DNA of 64,000 nt from contig NZ_JXRU01000032.1 in assembly GCF_000967865.1 (NCBI RefSeq), positions 124,001-188,000 of the forward strand, given 5' to 3'. The position numbers and the translations under genes were made by a program. Positions within the stretch are counted from its first letter, which is position 1. Each line of letters opens with the position of its first letter. Positions 52,931-61,873 of this stretch are shown here, one piece after another. Below the pieces are notes generated by a model. That model made no database searches. It had not been told where the DNA came from and worked only from the letters and a program-made list of their open reading frames with translations. The DNA is from Microbacterium sp. SA39. Lineage in GTDB: Bacteria; Actinomycetota; Actinomycetes; Actinomycetales; Microbacteriaceae.

Positions 52931-54181
52931 ATGCGAGATCATTGGACGATGGGAATGCGTCGCGGAACCAATCTCCCGCGGATGGGTGACTTCAACCAGT
53001 CCGTGATCCTGGAGGCCATCCGGCGCTCCGGCGAAGGACTGAGCAGGATCGAACTCGTCGAGGCGACCGGGCTGTCCGCCCAGACCGTCACGAACATCAC
53101 GCGTCGGCTCCTTGACGACGGATTCATCCGTGAGGCCGGACGCACCATCAACGGGCCCGGGAAACCGCGGGTCACACTGCGACTCGTGCCGGAGAGCGGG
53201 TTCTCCGTCGGGGTCCACCTCGACCCGGCGGTCATGACCTTCGTGCTCCTCGACCTGGCGGGAAGGGTGGTGCGGCGGGTCGGGGTGCGCACGCCGAAGA
53301 CCGACCCTCGCCAGATCATCGAGGCCATGGCCAGCACGATCGAGACGCTGATCGCCGGTTCGGGTGTCGACCGCGAGCGCATCGCCGGCATCGGTGTGGC
53401 CGCGCCGGGGCCGCTCGATCCGGACAAGGGCACGGTGATCGACCCGCCGAAGCTGATCGGGTGGCACCGCGTGCCGCTGCGCGCGGTCCTGGCGGAGGCG
53501 ACGGGCCTCCCGGTGACCCTGGAGAAGGACACGACGGCCGCAGCCGTCGGAGAGCTGTGGACCCGCCACGGTTCCTCCGACGAATCTTTCGTCTTCGTCT
53601 ACCTCGGCACGGGCATCGGCGCGGCTCTGGCCAGAGATGGTGACGTGGTGCGCGGCAGCACCAGGAATCTCGGCGAGATCGGGCACATCGTGGTCGATCC
53701 CGAGGGTCCGCCCTGCCTGTGCGGGTCGCGCGGATGCGTCGAGGTCATGTGCACGCCGCAGGCTATCGTCGAGCGGGCGGAACGCGCCGGCGTGCTCCCG
53801 GACGACCGGGAGGCGAATGACGTCGAGGCGGTCGAGGCGCGATTCACCGAGCTGTGCGAGCGGGCCGCAGCGGGCGACGACCGGGCGGCGCATGTACTTC
53901 GGCAGTCGGCGGGCGATTTCGCCGCGCTCACCGCCGTGCTGACCAACATGCTCGACGTGGATCGCGTCGTCTTCGGTGGCCCGTTCTGGGCTCGTCTGGC
54001 AGCTGTCTTCCTGGACGAGATCCCCGGACGTCTCGATCGGCTGAGCGCCACGCGGGCAGTGCACTCGCTGCCTGTCGCAGGCAGCGTCGTCGGTGTCGAC
54101 GTCGGGGCGGTCGGAGCCGCCTGCGTCGTGCTGGACTCCGCGCTGACGCCGCGGACGACCGATCTGCTGCTGGAGGACTGA
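52931..54181 (+). CDS. ROK-family transcriptional regulator
   Basis: About 416 residues. N-terminal winged helix (LSRIELVEATGLSAQTVTNITRRLLDDGF), then a sugar-kinase-like ROK domain with VFVYLGTGIGAAL and the zinc motif CLCGSRGCVEV. The actual sugar effector is unknown; kinase catalytic Asp is not retained as in GlcK, so a repressor is the better reading. The start is uncertain: ATG at 52931, 52949 or 52955, none with a clear ribosome site. TCTGTC/GACAGA inverted repeat at 52820-52839 may be its operator. Convergent with the carboxylase genes. Confidence 0.85.
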   Translation: MRDHWTMGMRRGTNLPRMGDFNQSVILEAIRRSGEGLSRIELVEATGLSAQTVTNITRRLLDDGFIREAGRTINGPGKPRVTLRLVPESGFSVGVHLDPAVMTFVLLDLAGRVVRRVGVRTPKTDPRQIIEAMASTIETLIAGSGVDRERIAGIGVAAPGPLDPDKGTVIDPPKLIGWHRVPLRAVLAEATGLPVTLEKDTTAAAVGELWTRHGSSDESFVFVYLGTGIGAALARDGDVVRGSTRNLGEIGHIVVDPEGPPCLCGSRGCVEVMCTPQAIVERAERAGVLPDDREANDVEAVEARFTELCERAAAGDDRAAHVLRQSAGDFAALTAVLTNMLDVDRVVFGGPFWARLAAVFLDEIPGRLDRLSATRAVHSLPVAGSVVGVDVGAVGAACVVLDSALTPRTTDLLLED

Positions 54182-54188
54182 CTCCGGC

Positions 54189-54431
54189 TCAGCCGGAGAA
54201 CCGTCCCCACGGGATGTCGCGGCGCAGGGGTGCGCGCAGCGGGCGCTGCGTGCGGGTCCAGGCCGATGCGTGCGGCTCGACGGCGACGGCATCCGCCGCC
54301 TCCGTGGCATAGGCATCGCTGATCACCGCGATGAGGGCGGCGAGCTCCTCCTCGCTCGCGGCGCCACGTGTGATCTCGAGCGCGGTCGGGAGTTCGTCCG
54401 GCGTCTCGGGGAAAGCGGTGCTCTCGGTCAC
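54189..54431 (-). CDS. accE: Acyl-CoA carboxylase epsilon subunit
   Basis: 80 residues. [20 protein letters not shown] is the family hallmark, followed by [14 protein letters not shown] and a tail ending WGRFSG. It stabilises the alpha/beta carboxylase complex found in actinobacteria. GTG overlaps the beta-chain stop (GTGA). The gene is short and would be missed by default filters, but the fit is good. Confidence 0.88.
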   Translation of the reverse strand: MTESTAFPETPDELPTALEITRGAASEEELAALIAVISDAYATEAADAVAVEPHASAWTRTQRPLRAPLRRDIPWGRFSG

Positions 54432-56017
54432 AGCGGGATGTTCCCGTGCTTCTTCGGCGGCAGATCCGCGCGCTTGCCGCGCAGCGCCCGCAGCGCCTTG
54501 GCGATCGACACGCGGGTGTTGGCAGGCTCGATGATGCCGTCGAGCTCACCGCGTTCGGCGGCGAGGAAGGGGGAGGCGACGTCGTAGGTGTATTCGTTGG
54601 CGAGGCGTGTACGGACGGCGGCGACGTCCTCACCGGCCTCCTCGGCCTTCTTGATCTCGCCGCGGTAGAGGATGTTGACTGCGCCCTGGCCGCCCATGAC
54701 GGCGATCTCGGCCGTCGGCCATGCGAGGTTCACGTCGGCGCCGAGCTGCTTGGAGCCCATCACGATGTACGCGCCGCCGTACGCCTTGCGGAGGATGACC
54801 GTGACCAGCGGCACCGTCGCCTCGGCGTAGGCATAGAGCAGCTTGGCGCCGCGCCGGATGACGCCCTCCCATTCCTGATCGGTGCCCGGCAGGTACCCGG
54901 GCACATCGACCAGCGTCACGATCGGGATCGAGAAGGCGTCGCAGAACCGCACGAACCGGCTGGCCTTCTCGCCGGCCTGGATGTTCAGGGTTCCGGCCAT
55001 CTGCGAGGGCTGGTTCGCGATGATGCCGACGGTGCGACCTTCGACGCGACCGAAGCCGATGACGATGTTCGGTGCGAACAGCGGCTGGACCTCGAGGAAG
55101 TCGCCCTGATCGACGACATGCTCGATCACGGTCTTGATGTCGTACGGCTGGTTGGCGGAGTCCGGGACGATCGTGTTCAGCGTGCGATCGGCATCCGTCG
55201 TCTCGAACTCGAACGTCGTCTCGTACGACGGCAGCTCGGACATGTTGTTGTCGGGGAGGAAGCCGAGGAGAGTGCGCGCGTAGTCGATCGCGTCATCCTC
55301 GTCATCCGCGAGGTAGTGCGCGACACCCGAGCGGGTGTTGTGCGTGTACGCGCCGCCGAGCTCTTCCATGCCGACGTCCTCGCCGGTCACGGTCTTGATC
55401 ACGTCGGGGCCGGTGACGAACATCTGGCTGGTCTTGTCGACCATGATGACGAAGTCCGTCAGCGCGGGGGAGTAGACCGCGCCTCCGGCGGCCGGGCCCA
55501 TGATGATGGAGATCTGCGGGATCACGCCGGAGGCGCGCGTGTTCAGCCGGAAGATCTCGCCGTACTTGCCGAGGGCGACGACGCCCTCCTGGATGCGTGC
55601 GCCGCCGGAGTCGAGGATGCCGATGCACGGCATCCCTCCCGCGAGGGCGAATTCCATGATCTTGATGATCTTCTCGCCGGCGACCTCGCCGAGAGATCCG
55701 CCGAAGGTCGAGAAGTCCTGCGAGTAGACGGCGACGGTGCGGCCGTGGATCGTGCCGACGCCCGTGACGACCGAGTCGCCGTACGGACGGGAGCGGTCCA
55801 TGCCGAAAGCGGTCGTGCGGTGGCGCACGTACTCGTCGAACTCGACGAAGCTTCCGGGGTCGACGAGCAGTTCGATGCGCTCGCGGGCGGTCATCTTGCC
55901 CTTGGCGTGCTGCTTCTCCTTCGCCTTGGCCTCGGCGTCGATGACGGCCTCGGTGTAGCGAGCGCGCAGGTCCGCGATCTTGCCGGCGGTGGTAAAGAGG
56001 TCGGGCTTGTCCGTCAC
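54428..56017 (-). CDS. accD5: Acyl-CoA carboxylase beta chain (carboxyltransferase)
   Basis: 529 residues. Two crotonase-like halves with [20 protein letters not shown] and [15 protein letters not shown], and later [11 protein letters not shown] and [13 protein letters not shown], the acyl-CoA and biotin sites. Transfers CO2 from carboxybiotin to acetyl- or propionyl-CoA. GTG 56017 has TAGGGT at 7 nt. Partner of the alpha chain at 46 kb; acyl preference cannot be fixed by eye. Confidence 0.94.
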   Translation of the reverse strand: MTDKPDLFTTAGKIADLRARYTEAVIDAEAKAKEKQHAKGKMTARERIELLVDPGSFVEFDEYVRHRTTAFGMDRSRPYGDSVVTGVGTIHGRTVAVYSQDFSTFGGSLGEVAGEKIIKIMEFALAGGMPCIGILDSGGARIQEGVVALGKYGEIFRLNTRASGVIPQISIIMGPAAGGAVYSPALTDFVIMVDKTSQMFVTGPDVIKTVTGEDVGMEELGGAYTHNTRSGVAHYLADDEDDAIDYARTLLGFLPDNNMSELPSYETTFEFETTDADRTLNTIVPDSANQPYDIKTVIEHVVDQGDFLEVQPLFAPNIVIGFGRVEGRTVGIIANQPSQMAGTLNIQAGEKASRFVRFCDAFSIPIVTLVDVPGYLPGTDQEWEGVIRRGAKLLYAYAEATVPLVTVILRKAYGGAYIVMGSKQLGADVNLAWPTAEIAVMGGQGAVNILYRGEIKKAEEAGEDVAAVRTRLANEYTYDVASPFLAAERGELDGIIEPANTRVSIAKALRALRGKRADLPPKKHGNIPL

Positions 56018-56024
56018 GGATTCA

Positions 56025-56030
56025 ACCCTA
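56025..56030 (-). promoter_or_regulatory. -10 hexamer TAGGGT of the carboxylase beta gene
   Basis: Ends 7 nt before the GTG at 56017. Confidence 0.55.
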
Positions 56031-56098
56031 GCGTCGGGTCGGTGCTGTCCGTTGGATGCTCGGCACAACGGAGCCGCCGATCCTTTGGCGATCTCCGG

Positions 56099-57097
56099 TC
56101 AGTGCTCCCGATCGATCGATGAATCGAGGCCGGACAGGTCATGGCCGCCGTGGGCCCCGCCGGTGCCCTCCTCGAGCTCCGCGGTGTCCTTGCGGTGTCC
56201 CCGCCGGGTCGCGAGTTCACCGACCTTGTGTCCGGCCCAGCCGACGCCGCGCGCGGCCGTGCCCGCGGCGCCGGCGACGGCGCTCCCGGCGAATCGCGCG
56301 CCGCGCAGCACGCGCAGCTCCATCTTCTCTGCACCCTGCACCGGCTCGAGTTCGAGCGGCAGGTCGACGGGCGCGGCGCCGAAGGCCTTGTGCGATGTCG
56401 TGAGCACGCGTCGGCCGAGGATGTGATTGCCGGCGCCGCCGATCGCGGCGCCGATGCCGAACGGGAGCGCCTTCCCGATCATCGAGGCGCCGCCCTTCGC
56501 GGCGAACTGCTTCACGAACATGCTCTTGAGCCGATCGACCAACGGGCCGACGGCGGCGCGGGGGAGCGACTTGGTGACCAGCTCGCCCCAGTAGGACGAT
56601 CGGTTTCCGCCCCGGCCGGCGACCTGGCCCGCGAGCTGTCCGACGAGGTCGACGCCTTCCTTGCCGAGCATCAGAGTCATCACGAGAGCCCGCGCGCGTT
56701 CGGGATTCGAGATCGCGATGCCGTGCACCTCGGCCACGGACTGTGCGAACAGCGCGGTCGACTCGACGAAGCCGACGGTTTCGACGCCCGACAGCGCGAG
56801 CGTGACGCCCGTGCCGATGCCCGGTACGACCGCGGTCGCTCCTACCGCTGCGCCGCCGGTGGTGACCGCGGCCAGGTACCGCCGCTCGAGGATGTGGATG
56901 ATCTCCGCCGGGGTGGCCTGCGGGTTGCGCAGACGGATGCTGCGGATATGGGCGAGGACGAGGGGCCGTTGGATGGAGAGCACGCGGTCGAGTCCGCGCA
57001 CCATCATCGGGTGCTCCGGCGACCCCACCGGAGGCACCGTCTTGTCCCATGGAGAGTCGTCCGGCAGGGAATGGATCTTATGCACCTTGGGAGCCAT
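56099..57097 (-). CDS. EcsC-like conserved protein
   Basis: 332 residues. Residues about 60-230 resemble EcsC: a GGAAVGATAVVPGIGTGVTLAL helical segment, then AEVHGIAISNPERARALV and several Gly-rich helices that may touch the membrane. The C-terminal 60 residues are charged and His/Gly-rich. No enzymatic motif. ATG has TAAGAT at 6 nt. Function unknown in the family. Confidence 0.65.
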   Translation of the reverse strand: MAPKVHKIHSLPDDSPWDKTVPPVGSPEHPMMVRGLDRVLSIQRPLVLAHIRSIRLRNPQATPAEIIHILERRYLAAVTTGGAAVGATAVVPGIGTGVTLALSGVETVGFVESTALFAQSVAEVHGIAISNPERARALVMTLMLGKEGVDLVGQLAGQVAGRGGNRSSYWGELVTKSLPRAAVGPLVDRLKSMFVKQFAAKGGASMIGKALPFGIGAAIGGAGNHILGRRVLTTSHKAFGAAPVDLPLELEPVQGAEKMELRVLRGARFAGSAVAGAAGTAARGVGWAGHKVGELATRRGHRKDTAELEEGTGGAHGGHDLSGLDSSIDREH

Positions 57098-57103
57098 GGC
57101 CCG

Positions 57104-57109
57104 ATCTTA
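57104..57109 (-). promoter_or_regulatory. -10 hexamer TAAGAT, leaderless position
   Basis: Ends 6 nt before the ATG at 57097. Confidence 0.55.
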
Positions 57110-57130
57110 CGAAGTAAGTCCGCGAAAACG

Positions 57131-57168
57131 CCGAACGCCCGGACCCTCGAGAGGCGCCGGGCGTTCGG
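57131..57168 (-). terminator. Terminator of the nucleotidyltransferase gene
   Basis: A 12-bp perfect stem (57131-57142 and 57157-57168) with a 14-nt loop, past the stop codon at 57178. Confidence 0.7.
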
Positions 57169-57177
57169 GATGTGCGA

Positions 57178-57870
57178 TCAGACGAACAGGTTCGCCCGCT
57201 CGAGGTCTTCCGCGAAGTCGACCTCGACCGCGTAGAGGTCGGAGACATCCATCGGCTCGAGCAGTAGACCGTCTTCGGCGATCGCGAGTTCGAGGCCGCG
57301 CTCGAAGTAGTCCTGGTCCTCGACGCGCTGCAGCTGGCGCATGAACGCCTTCTTGTTCGCCGAGGAGATGTAGTTGATGCCGACGGCCTCGCCCAGCCCG
57401 CCCTTGACGGTCTTGGAAAGCTGGTCGATGAAGCCCTCCGCCGTGACGGTGTACTTCACCTCTTCGTCGCTGACCTTCGAAGTGTTGACCGTGACGAACG
57501 ACTGGTCGCGTTCGATGTACGCGGCCGCACGACCGAGGATCATCGGGTCGAAGACGACGTCTCCGTTCATCCACAGCACGCCGCTTCTGCCGGTGGCGGC
57601 GAGGGCGCGGAGGAGGCTCTTCGAGGTGTTCGTCTCGTCGTAGCGCTCGTTGTGCACGTAGTTGACTGCGGGGAACGCTTCGATGATGGTTTCGGCGCGA
57701 TAGCCGACGACCGCGGTGATTCGCGCATCGGAGCCGAAGGCGGCGCGAATGTTGTCGTGCTGCTGGCGCATGATCGTGCGGCCGTCGCTCAGCTCGGTCA
57801 GCGGCTTCGGCAGCGCGCGGCCGAGGCGTGAGCCCATGCCTGCGGCGAGAATGACGGTTTGAAGAGTCAC
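57178..57870 (-). CDS. NTP transferase (LicC-like cytidylyl/sugar nucleotidyltransferase)
   Basis: 230 residues. N-terminal VILAAGMGSRLGRALPKPLTEL is the nucleotide-binding signature; WMNGDVVFDP is the metal loop and the C-terminal VEVDFAEDLERA the second acidic site. Short form without hexapeptide repeats, as in LicC phosphocholine cytidylyltransferases and some polyol-phosphate cytidylyltransferases. GTG with AGGAGC ribosome site. No kinase or glycosyltransferase partner nearby, so the product is open. Confidence 0.8.
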   Translation of the reverse strand: MTLQTVILAAGMGSRLGRALPKPLTELSDGRTIMRQQHDNIRAAFGSDARITAVVGYRAETIIEAFPAVNYVHNERYDETNTSKSLLRALAATGRSGVLWMNGDVVFDPMILGRAAAYIERDQSFVTVNTSKVSDEEVKYTVTAEGFIDQLSKTVKGGLGEAVGINYISSANKKAFMRQLQRVEDQDYFERGLELAIAEDGLLLEPMDVSDLYAVEVDFAEDLERANLFV

Positions 57871-57898
57871 GAGTGCTCCTAAGGGAAGTTGTGTTCAC

Positions 57899-57914
57899 GA
57901 TCGGTTCACCGATC
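57899..57914. promoter_or_regulatory. 16-bp inverted repeat GATCGGT-TC-ACCGATC
   Basis: In the 250-bp divergent region between the nucleotidyltransferase and ABC genes; plausible operator. The rest of the region holds the -10 of the ABC gene and nothing else I recognise. Confidence 0.35.
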
Positions 57915-58108
57915 AGACACCTCATCGTGCCGCGTTCATGGTACCGATTCCGCCTGGGAAGGCTGGGGGATCGATGGCCCCGTTGTCATTTCGTGACCGA
58001 CTACACACTCAACACTCAGGGTAGACGATGGAGCGGACGGTGCGCGGAATCTGCGCGATCCGAGCGCGGATTGTTGCGTGACACCCTCGGCGAGGGGCAA
58101 GCCATTGA

Positions 58109-58114
58109 TACCGT
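58109..58114 (+). promoter_or_regulatory. -10 hexamer TACCGT, leaderless position
   Basis: Ends 6 nt before the GTG at 58121. Confidence 0.55.
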
Positions 58115-58120
58115 AGGACG

Positions 58121-59992
58121 GTGACTGCTTCCCCTGACGACCGCACCGACCAGGTGGACGACTTCGAGACCCCGCCCCAGACGGCGCTCCCCGGCGGAGC
58201 GCCGGCAGCGAAGCAGAGTTCTGCGGGGCGTCCCACGACCAAGAAGACGCCGACGAAGCGCGCTCCCGCTGCGAAGAAGCCGGCACGTCGCACGCCCGCC
58301 AAAGCGTCCGCGGAGACTGCGGCTCCCGCCGGAGAGATCGTCATCGAGCCTGTTGTGAAGATGGTGATCGATGCCCCCGCATCGGTAGCCTCGGGGAACT
58401 CGGCCCGGACCGCGGCGGCACGCAACGCGGCGACGAAGAACAGTGCCGCCCGCGCCGCAGCGGCGAAGTCCGCCAAGCCGGCCACCTCGGCGGCCCGTGC
58501 GGCCGCCGCGAGGGCAGCCGCGTCGAGCTCTTCGACAGCAGCGTCTGCCAAGAGCTCAGCCGCGAACACGACCGCCGGAAAGGCCGCGGCCGGGAGGACG
58601 GCGACTGCCCGGACTGCGGCGGCGAAGTCTGCGGCGGAGAAGTCCGCTGCCGCCAAGAGCACGGCACGCACCGCGTCGGCGCGCTCGACCTCTGCCAAGA
58701 CGGCCGCGGCCCGTGCAGCGGCCACGAAGGCGGCAGCGGCCAAGGCGGCAGCCGCAGAGGAGCTCGCGGCCGAGAAGCTGGCCGCCGAGGCGGCCGCCGC
58801 GGCGGAGTCTCGGCCAGCTGACTCGACCACGGTCGACCAGCAGGTTGCCCCGGAGCAGAGCATCGCCGAGACCGCAGTCGCAGAGGTCGTCGTCGTGGAA
58901 CCCGCTGCCGCGGAACCTGTCGTCGAGGAACCTGTCGTCGAGGAATCTGTCGCGGCGGAACCTGTCGTCGAGGAACCTGTCGTCGAGGAATCTGTCGCGG
59001 CGGAATCGGTGAACGACGAAGCGGTCGTGGGCGAGACCGTGGACGAGGGCGCGGTCGTCGAGGAACCTGTCGTCGAGGAACCTGTTGTCCCGACGCCGGT
59101 GGCCGAGGAGCACGCGGCGGACGGTGTGACGCCCGAGGAAGCTGTCGCGGACACGCGAGGCGTGGCCGTACCGGAGACGGACTCCGGCGACGCGGCATCC
59201 GGTGCGTCCTCCGAGCGCGACGGCATCGGCGCGACCGAGGCCATCAGCATCCGTGGGCTCGTCAAGCAGTTCGGCGACAATCGCGCCGTCGACGGCATCG
59301 ATCTCACCGTGCCTGCCGGGTCGTTCTACGGAATCGTCGGTCCGAACGGCGCCGGTAAGACCACGACGCTCTCGATCGTCGCAGGTCTCCTGCGGCCGGA
59401 TGAGGGCAGCGTCGTGATCTGCGGCATCGACCAGGCCAGGCAGCCGCTCGCTGCGAAGCGGGTGATGGGAGTGCTGCCCGACCGGCTGCGCACCTTCGAC
59501 CGCCTCACCGGCAGGCAGCTCCTGTACTACTACGGCCTGCTGCGGGGTCTGGGAGCCGACGTCATCGAGAAGCGCGCGGCAGATCTCGCTCGGGCCTTCG
59601 ATCTCGGCGACGCACTCAGCCGCGTCGTCTCGGACTACTCCGCCGGTATGACGAAGAAGATCATGCTCGCCGGGGCGATGATCCACTCACCGCGCGTCCT
59701 CGTGCTCGACGAGCCGTTCGAATCGGTGGACCCGGTCTCCTCGGCCGTGATCCTCGACATCCTCCGCGCCTACGTCTCGCACGGCGGTACGGTGATCCTC
59801 TCCAGCCACGGCATGGATCTCGTCGAGCGGGTCTGCTCGCGCGTCGCGATCATCGTCGGCGGCGAAGTGCTCGCGGAAGGCACGATCGACGAGGTGCGCG
59901 CCGGGCAGACGCTGGAAGCGCGATTCGTCGAGCTCGCCGGATCCAGCGGAGAGGTGGAGGGGCTCGAGTGGCTGCACACGTTCTCCGACTGA
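58121..59992 (+). CDS. ABC ATPase with long histone-like/VEEP N-terminal extension
   Basis: 623 residues. Residues 1-70 are polar with a Lys/Pro/Ala stretch (KKTPTKRAPAAKKPARRTPAK) like histone H1 tails; 90-230 are Ala/Lys/Ser/Thr low complexity; 250-330 are acidic Val/Glu/Pro repeats. The ABC domain begins near 375: Walker A GPNGAGKTTT (about 407), a weak signature DYSAGMTKK, Walker B VLVLDEPFESVDP and switch SSHGMD. The ATPase probably drives the following membrane protein. The extension is unusual for an ABC subunit and may bind nucleic acid or wall polymers, or be a linker only. Confidence 0.82.
   Translation: MTASPDDRTDQVDDFETPPQTALPGGAPAAKQSSAGRPTTKKTPTKRAPAAKKPARRTPAKASAETAAPAGEIVIEPVVKMVIDAPASVASGNSARTAAARNAATKNSAARAAAAKSAKPATSAARAAAARAAASSSSTAASAKSSAANTTAGKAAAGRTATARTAAAKSAAEKSAAAKSTARTASARSTSAKTAAARAAATKAAAAKAAAAEELAAEKLAAEAAAAAESRPADSTTVDQQVAPEQSIAETAVAEVVVVEPAAAEPVVEEPVVEESVAAEPVVEEPVVEESVAAESVNDEAVVGETVDEGAVVEEPVVEEPVVPTPVAEEHAADGVTPEEAVADTRGVAVPETDSGDAASGASSERDGIGATEAISIRGLVKQFGDNRAVDGIDLTVPAGSFYGIVGPNGAGKTTTLSIVAGLLRPDEGSVVICGIDQARQPLAAKRVMGVLPDRLRTFDRLTGRQLLYYYGLLRGLGADVIEKRAADLARAFDLGDALSRVVSDYSAGMTKKIMLAGAMIHSPRVLVLDEPFESVDPVSSAVILDILRAYVSHGGTVILSSHGMDLVERVCSRVAIIVGGEVLAEGTIDEVRAGQTLEARFVELAGSSGEVEGLEWLHTFSD
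58913..59002. repeat. Two perfect 45-bp tandem repeats inside the ABC gene
   Basis: 58913-58957 and 58958-59002 are identical and are themselves built of 15-bp units encoding EPVVE/ESVAA-like blocks; degenerate copies continue at 59052-59090. Confidence 0.95.
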
Positions 59993-61533
59993 GGCTCGCG
60001 CTGCTGGTCGGATCGCTGCGCGGCGAACGCCGGGTCCGGACTCTGGTCACGTTGCTCGCCGTCATCGCCATCACCGTCGTCGTCTGCCTTGCCGTCTTCA
60101 GTCTTGCCGGCGCACCGGTGCCTGTCGCGCGTGCGGTCACGGTACTCGGGGGAGCAGCTCTCCTCCTCGGCTTCCTCGTCGGGCCGATCCTGGTCGGCGC
60201 CGTCGACCAGCTCGATCCGCGACGATTCGCCGTCTTCGGTGTGGACGAGCGGCGGATGCCCTGGGTGCTCACGCTCGCGGCATTCGTCAGCGTGCCGAGT
60301 CTCGCTCTGCTCGCTGTGTACATCAGCGTCTGCATCGTCGCCATCCGGCTGGGAGCGCCCTGGCCACTGGCCGTGCTGATGACGATCATCGGCGTGGTCA
60401 CGACCGTGCTCATGGCACGCGTCGGCATGGCCGTGAACGCCCTGCTGCTTCCCGAGCGTCGATCGCGAGAGCTGACCGCTCTCTTCGCGCTGGCCATCAT
60501 CGTGATCGCGTTCCCGGTCGCCGTTTTCGTCGCCTCCCTGCGCTGGGATGGACATGTCCCCGAATCGCTGGCCGCGCTGTCCACCACCTTCGGCTTCACG
60601 CCGCTCGCGGCGGCACCGGGCTTCCTGTTCGACGTCGCGGCCCACGCGACGTCGACGGCGTGGACCAGCGGAATCGTCGCGGTCGTCACGGCCCTGCTGC
60701 TCTGGGTGCTGTGGGCCTGGCTCGTGCGCCGACTGCTGACGACCACCGAGCGCCCCGTCGCCGCCCGGGAACGGACGGGCCTCGGCTGGTTCGGGTTGCT
60801 CCCTTCCAACGCCTTCGGCGCGATCGCGGCACGGAGCCTCGTGTACTGGTCACGCGACCGCCGCTACATCATGAACGTCATCGTGGTGCCGGTCGCCGGC
60901 GTCCTCACGGTTCTGCCGCTGATCGTCGCCGGAGTGCCCGTAGAGATCGCGGCGCTCGTGCCCGTGCCGGTGATGGCGCTGTTCTTCGGATGGCTGCCGC
61001 ACAACGACGTCGCGTACGACTCCACAGCTCTCTGGACGCATGTGGCGAGCGGTATCCGTGGACTCCCCGACCGTCTCGGCCGACTCGTGCCCGTGCTCCT
61101 GGTGGCGATCCCCGTGCTCGCGATCGCCGTGCCACTCACACTGCTCCTGATCGGCGACTGGCGACTGCTGCTGCCGCTCACGGGTCTGGCCGCGAGCCTG
61201 CTGTTCGCCGCCCTCGGTATCTCCAGCATCGTCTCGGTCGTGGCGCCGTACGCGGTGTCGCGTCCCGGCGACAGTCCGTTCCAGCAGCCGCAGCGGCCGA
61301 CATCCCGCGGGACGTACGGACCGGCGGCAGCCTTCCTCGGAGCCATGCTGCTGAGCCTTCCCACCGCGTGGCTGTTCGGCGCGACGATCGTCGCGGGCGA
61401 TTCCTACGCGCCCGCTGCATTCTGGGTCGGGCTTCTCTCGGGCCTCGTCGTGCTCTGGGTCGGCGCGGTCATCGGCGGCCGCATCTTCGAGCGCAGCGGA
61501 GAGCGGCTGATGGAGTTCGTCGAGACCGCATGA
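59968..61533 (+). CDS. ABC-type multispan membrane protein
   Basis: 521 residues with about twelve hydrophobic helices in two halves and a central cytoplasmic loop (about 250-295). The layout resembles ABC-2 exporters of the actinobacterial two-gene type. GTG 59968 lies inside the ATPase gene after GGAGGGG at good spacing, so translation is coupled. No substrate-specific motif is visible. Confidence 0.78.
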   Translation: MAAHVLRLRLALLVGSLRGERRVRTLVTLLAVIAITVVVCLAVFSLAGAPVPVARAVTVLGGAALLLGFLVGPILVGAVDQLDPRRFAVFGVDERRMPWVLTLAAFVSVPSLALLAVYISVCIVAIRLGAPWPLAVLMTIIGVVTTVLMARVGMAVNALLLPERRSRELTALFALAIIVIAFPVAVFVASLRWDGHVPESLAALSTTFGFTPLAAAPGFLFDVAAHATSTAWTSGIVAVVTALLLWVLWAWLVRRLLTTTERPVAARERTGLGWFGLLPSNAFGAIAARSLVYWSRDRRYIMNVIVVPVAGVLTVLPLIVAGVPVEIAALVPVPVMALFFGWLPHNDVAYDSTALWTHVASGIRGLPDRLGRLVPVLLVAIPVLAIAVPLTLLLIGDWRLLLPLTGLAASLLFAALGISSIVSVVAPYAVSRPGDSPFQQPQRPTSRGTYGPAAAFLGAMLLSLPTAWLFGATIVAGDSYAPAAFWVGLLSGLVVLWVGAVIGGRIFERSGERLMEFVETA

Positions 61534-61561
61534 CGACCGCCCGCGCGGGCACCGACGCAGC

Positions 61562-61567
61562 TAGACT
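61562..61567 (+). promoter_or_regulatory. -10 hexamer TAGACT, leaderless position
   Basis: Ends 6 nt before the ATG at 61574. Confidence 0.55.
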
Positions 61568-61573
61568 CACGGG

Positions 61574-61840
61574 ATGAGTACTCCGCTGGACAGCCCCGAT
61601 CAGGGCGGCGTGGCAACGCTTGATCGCGAACTGGAAGAGCTCCTCCGCGAGGAGAATCTCGAACCGGGCGACCATGAGCGCTTCTCGCATTACGTGAAGA
61701 AGGACAAGATCCTCGAGTCGGCGATCACCGGCAAACCGGTGCGCGCGCTGTGCGGCAAGAAGTGGACGCCGGGTCGCGACCCGGAGAAGTTCCCCATCTG
61801 CCCCACGTGCAAGGAGATCTACGAGTCGATGATCAGCTGA
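61574..61840 (+). CDS. DUF3039 domain protein
   Basis: 88 residues. The conserved part FSHYVKKDKILESAITGKPV is followed by ALCGKKWTPGRDPEKFPICP and TCKE, three Cys that could form a small metal site. Common, uncharacterised actinobacterial family, usually next to a helicase gene in related genomes as I recall; here it precedes pncB in convergent orientation. Confidence 0.85.
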   Translation: MSTPLDSPDQGGVATLDRELEELLREENLEPGDHERFSHYVKKDKILESAITGKPVRALCGKKWTPGRDPEKFPICPTCKEIYESMIS

Positions 61841-61844
61841 TCTT

Positions 61845-61866
61845 CGTCTCGCTGCGCTCGCTCGGG
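61845..61866. repeat. Partial copy of the 46-kb intergenic repeat
   Basis: cgtctcgctgcgctcgctc matches the left arm at 45960-45978 with one mismatch. Only one arm is present, so a hairpin is not formed. Confidence 0.55.
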
Positions 61867-61873
61867 AACCGCG

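Noticed and set aside
52868..54316. 482-aa minus-strand frame over the ROK gene
   Set aside because: ROK motifs and zinc site lie on the plus strand; the reverse frame has none.
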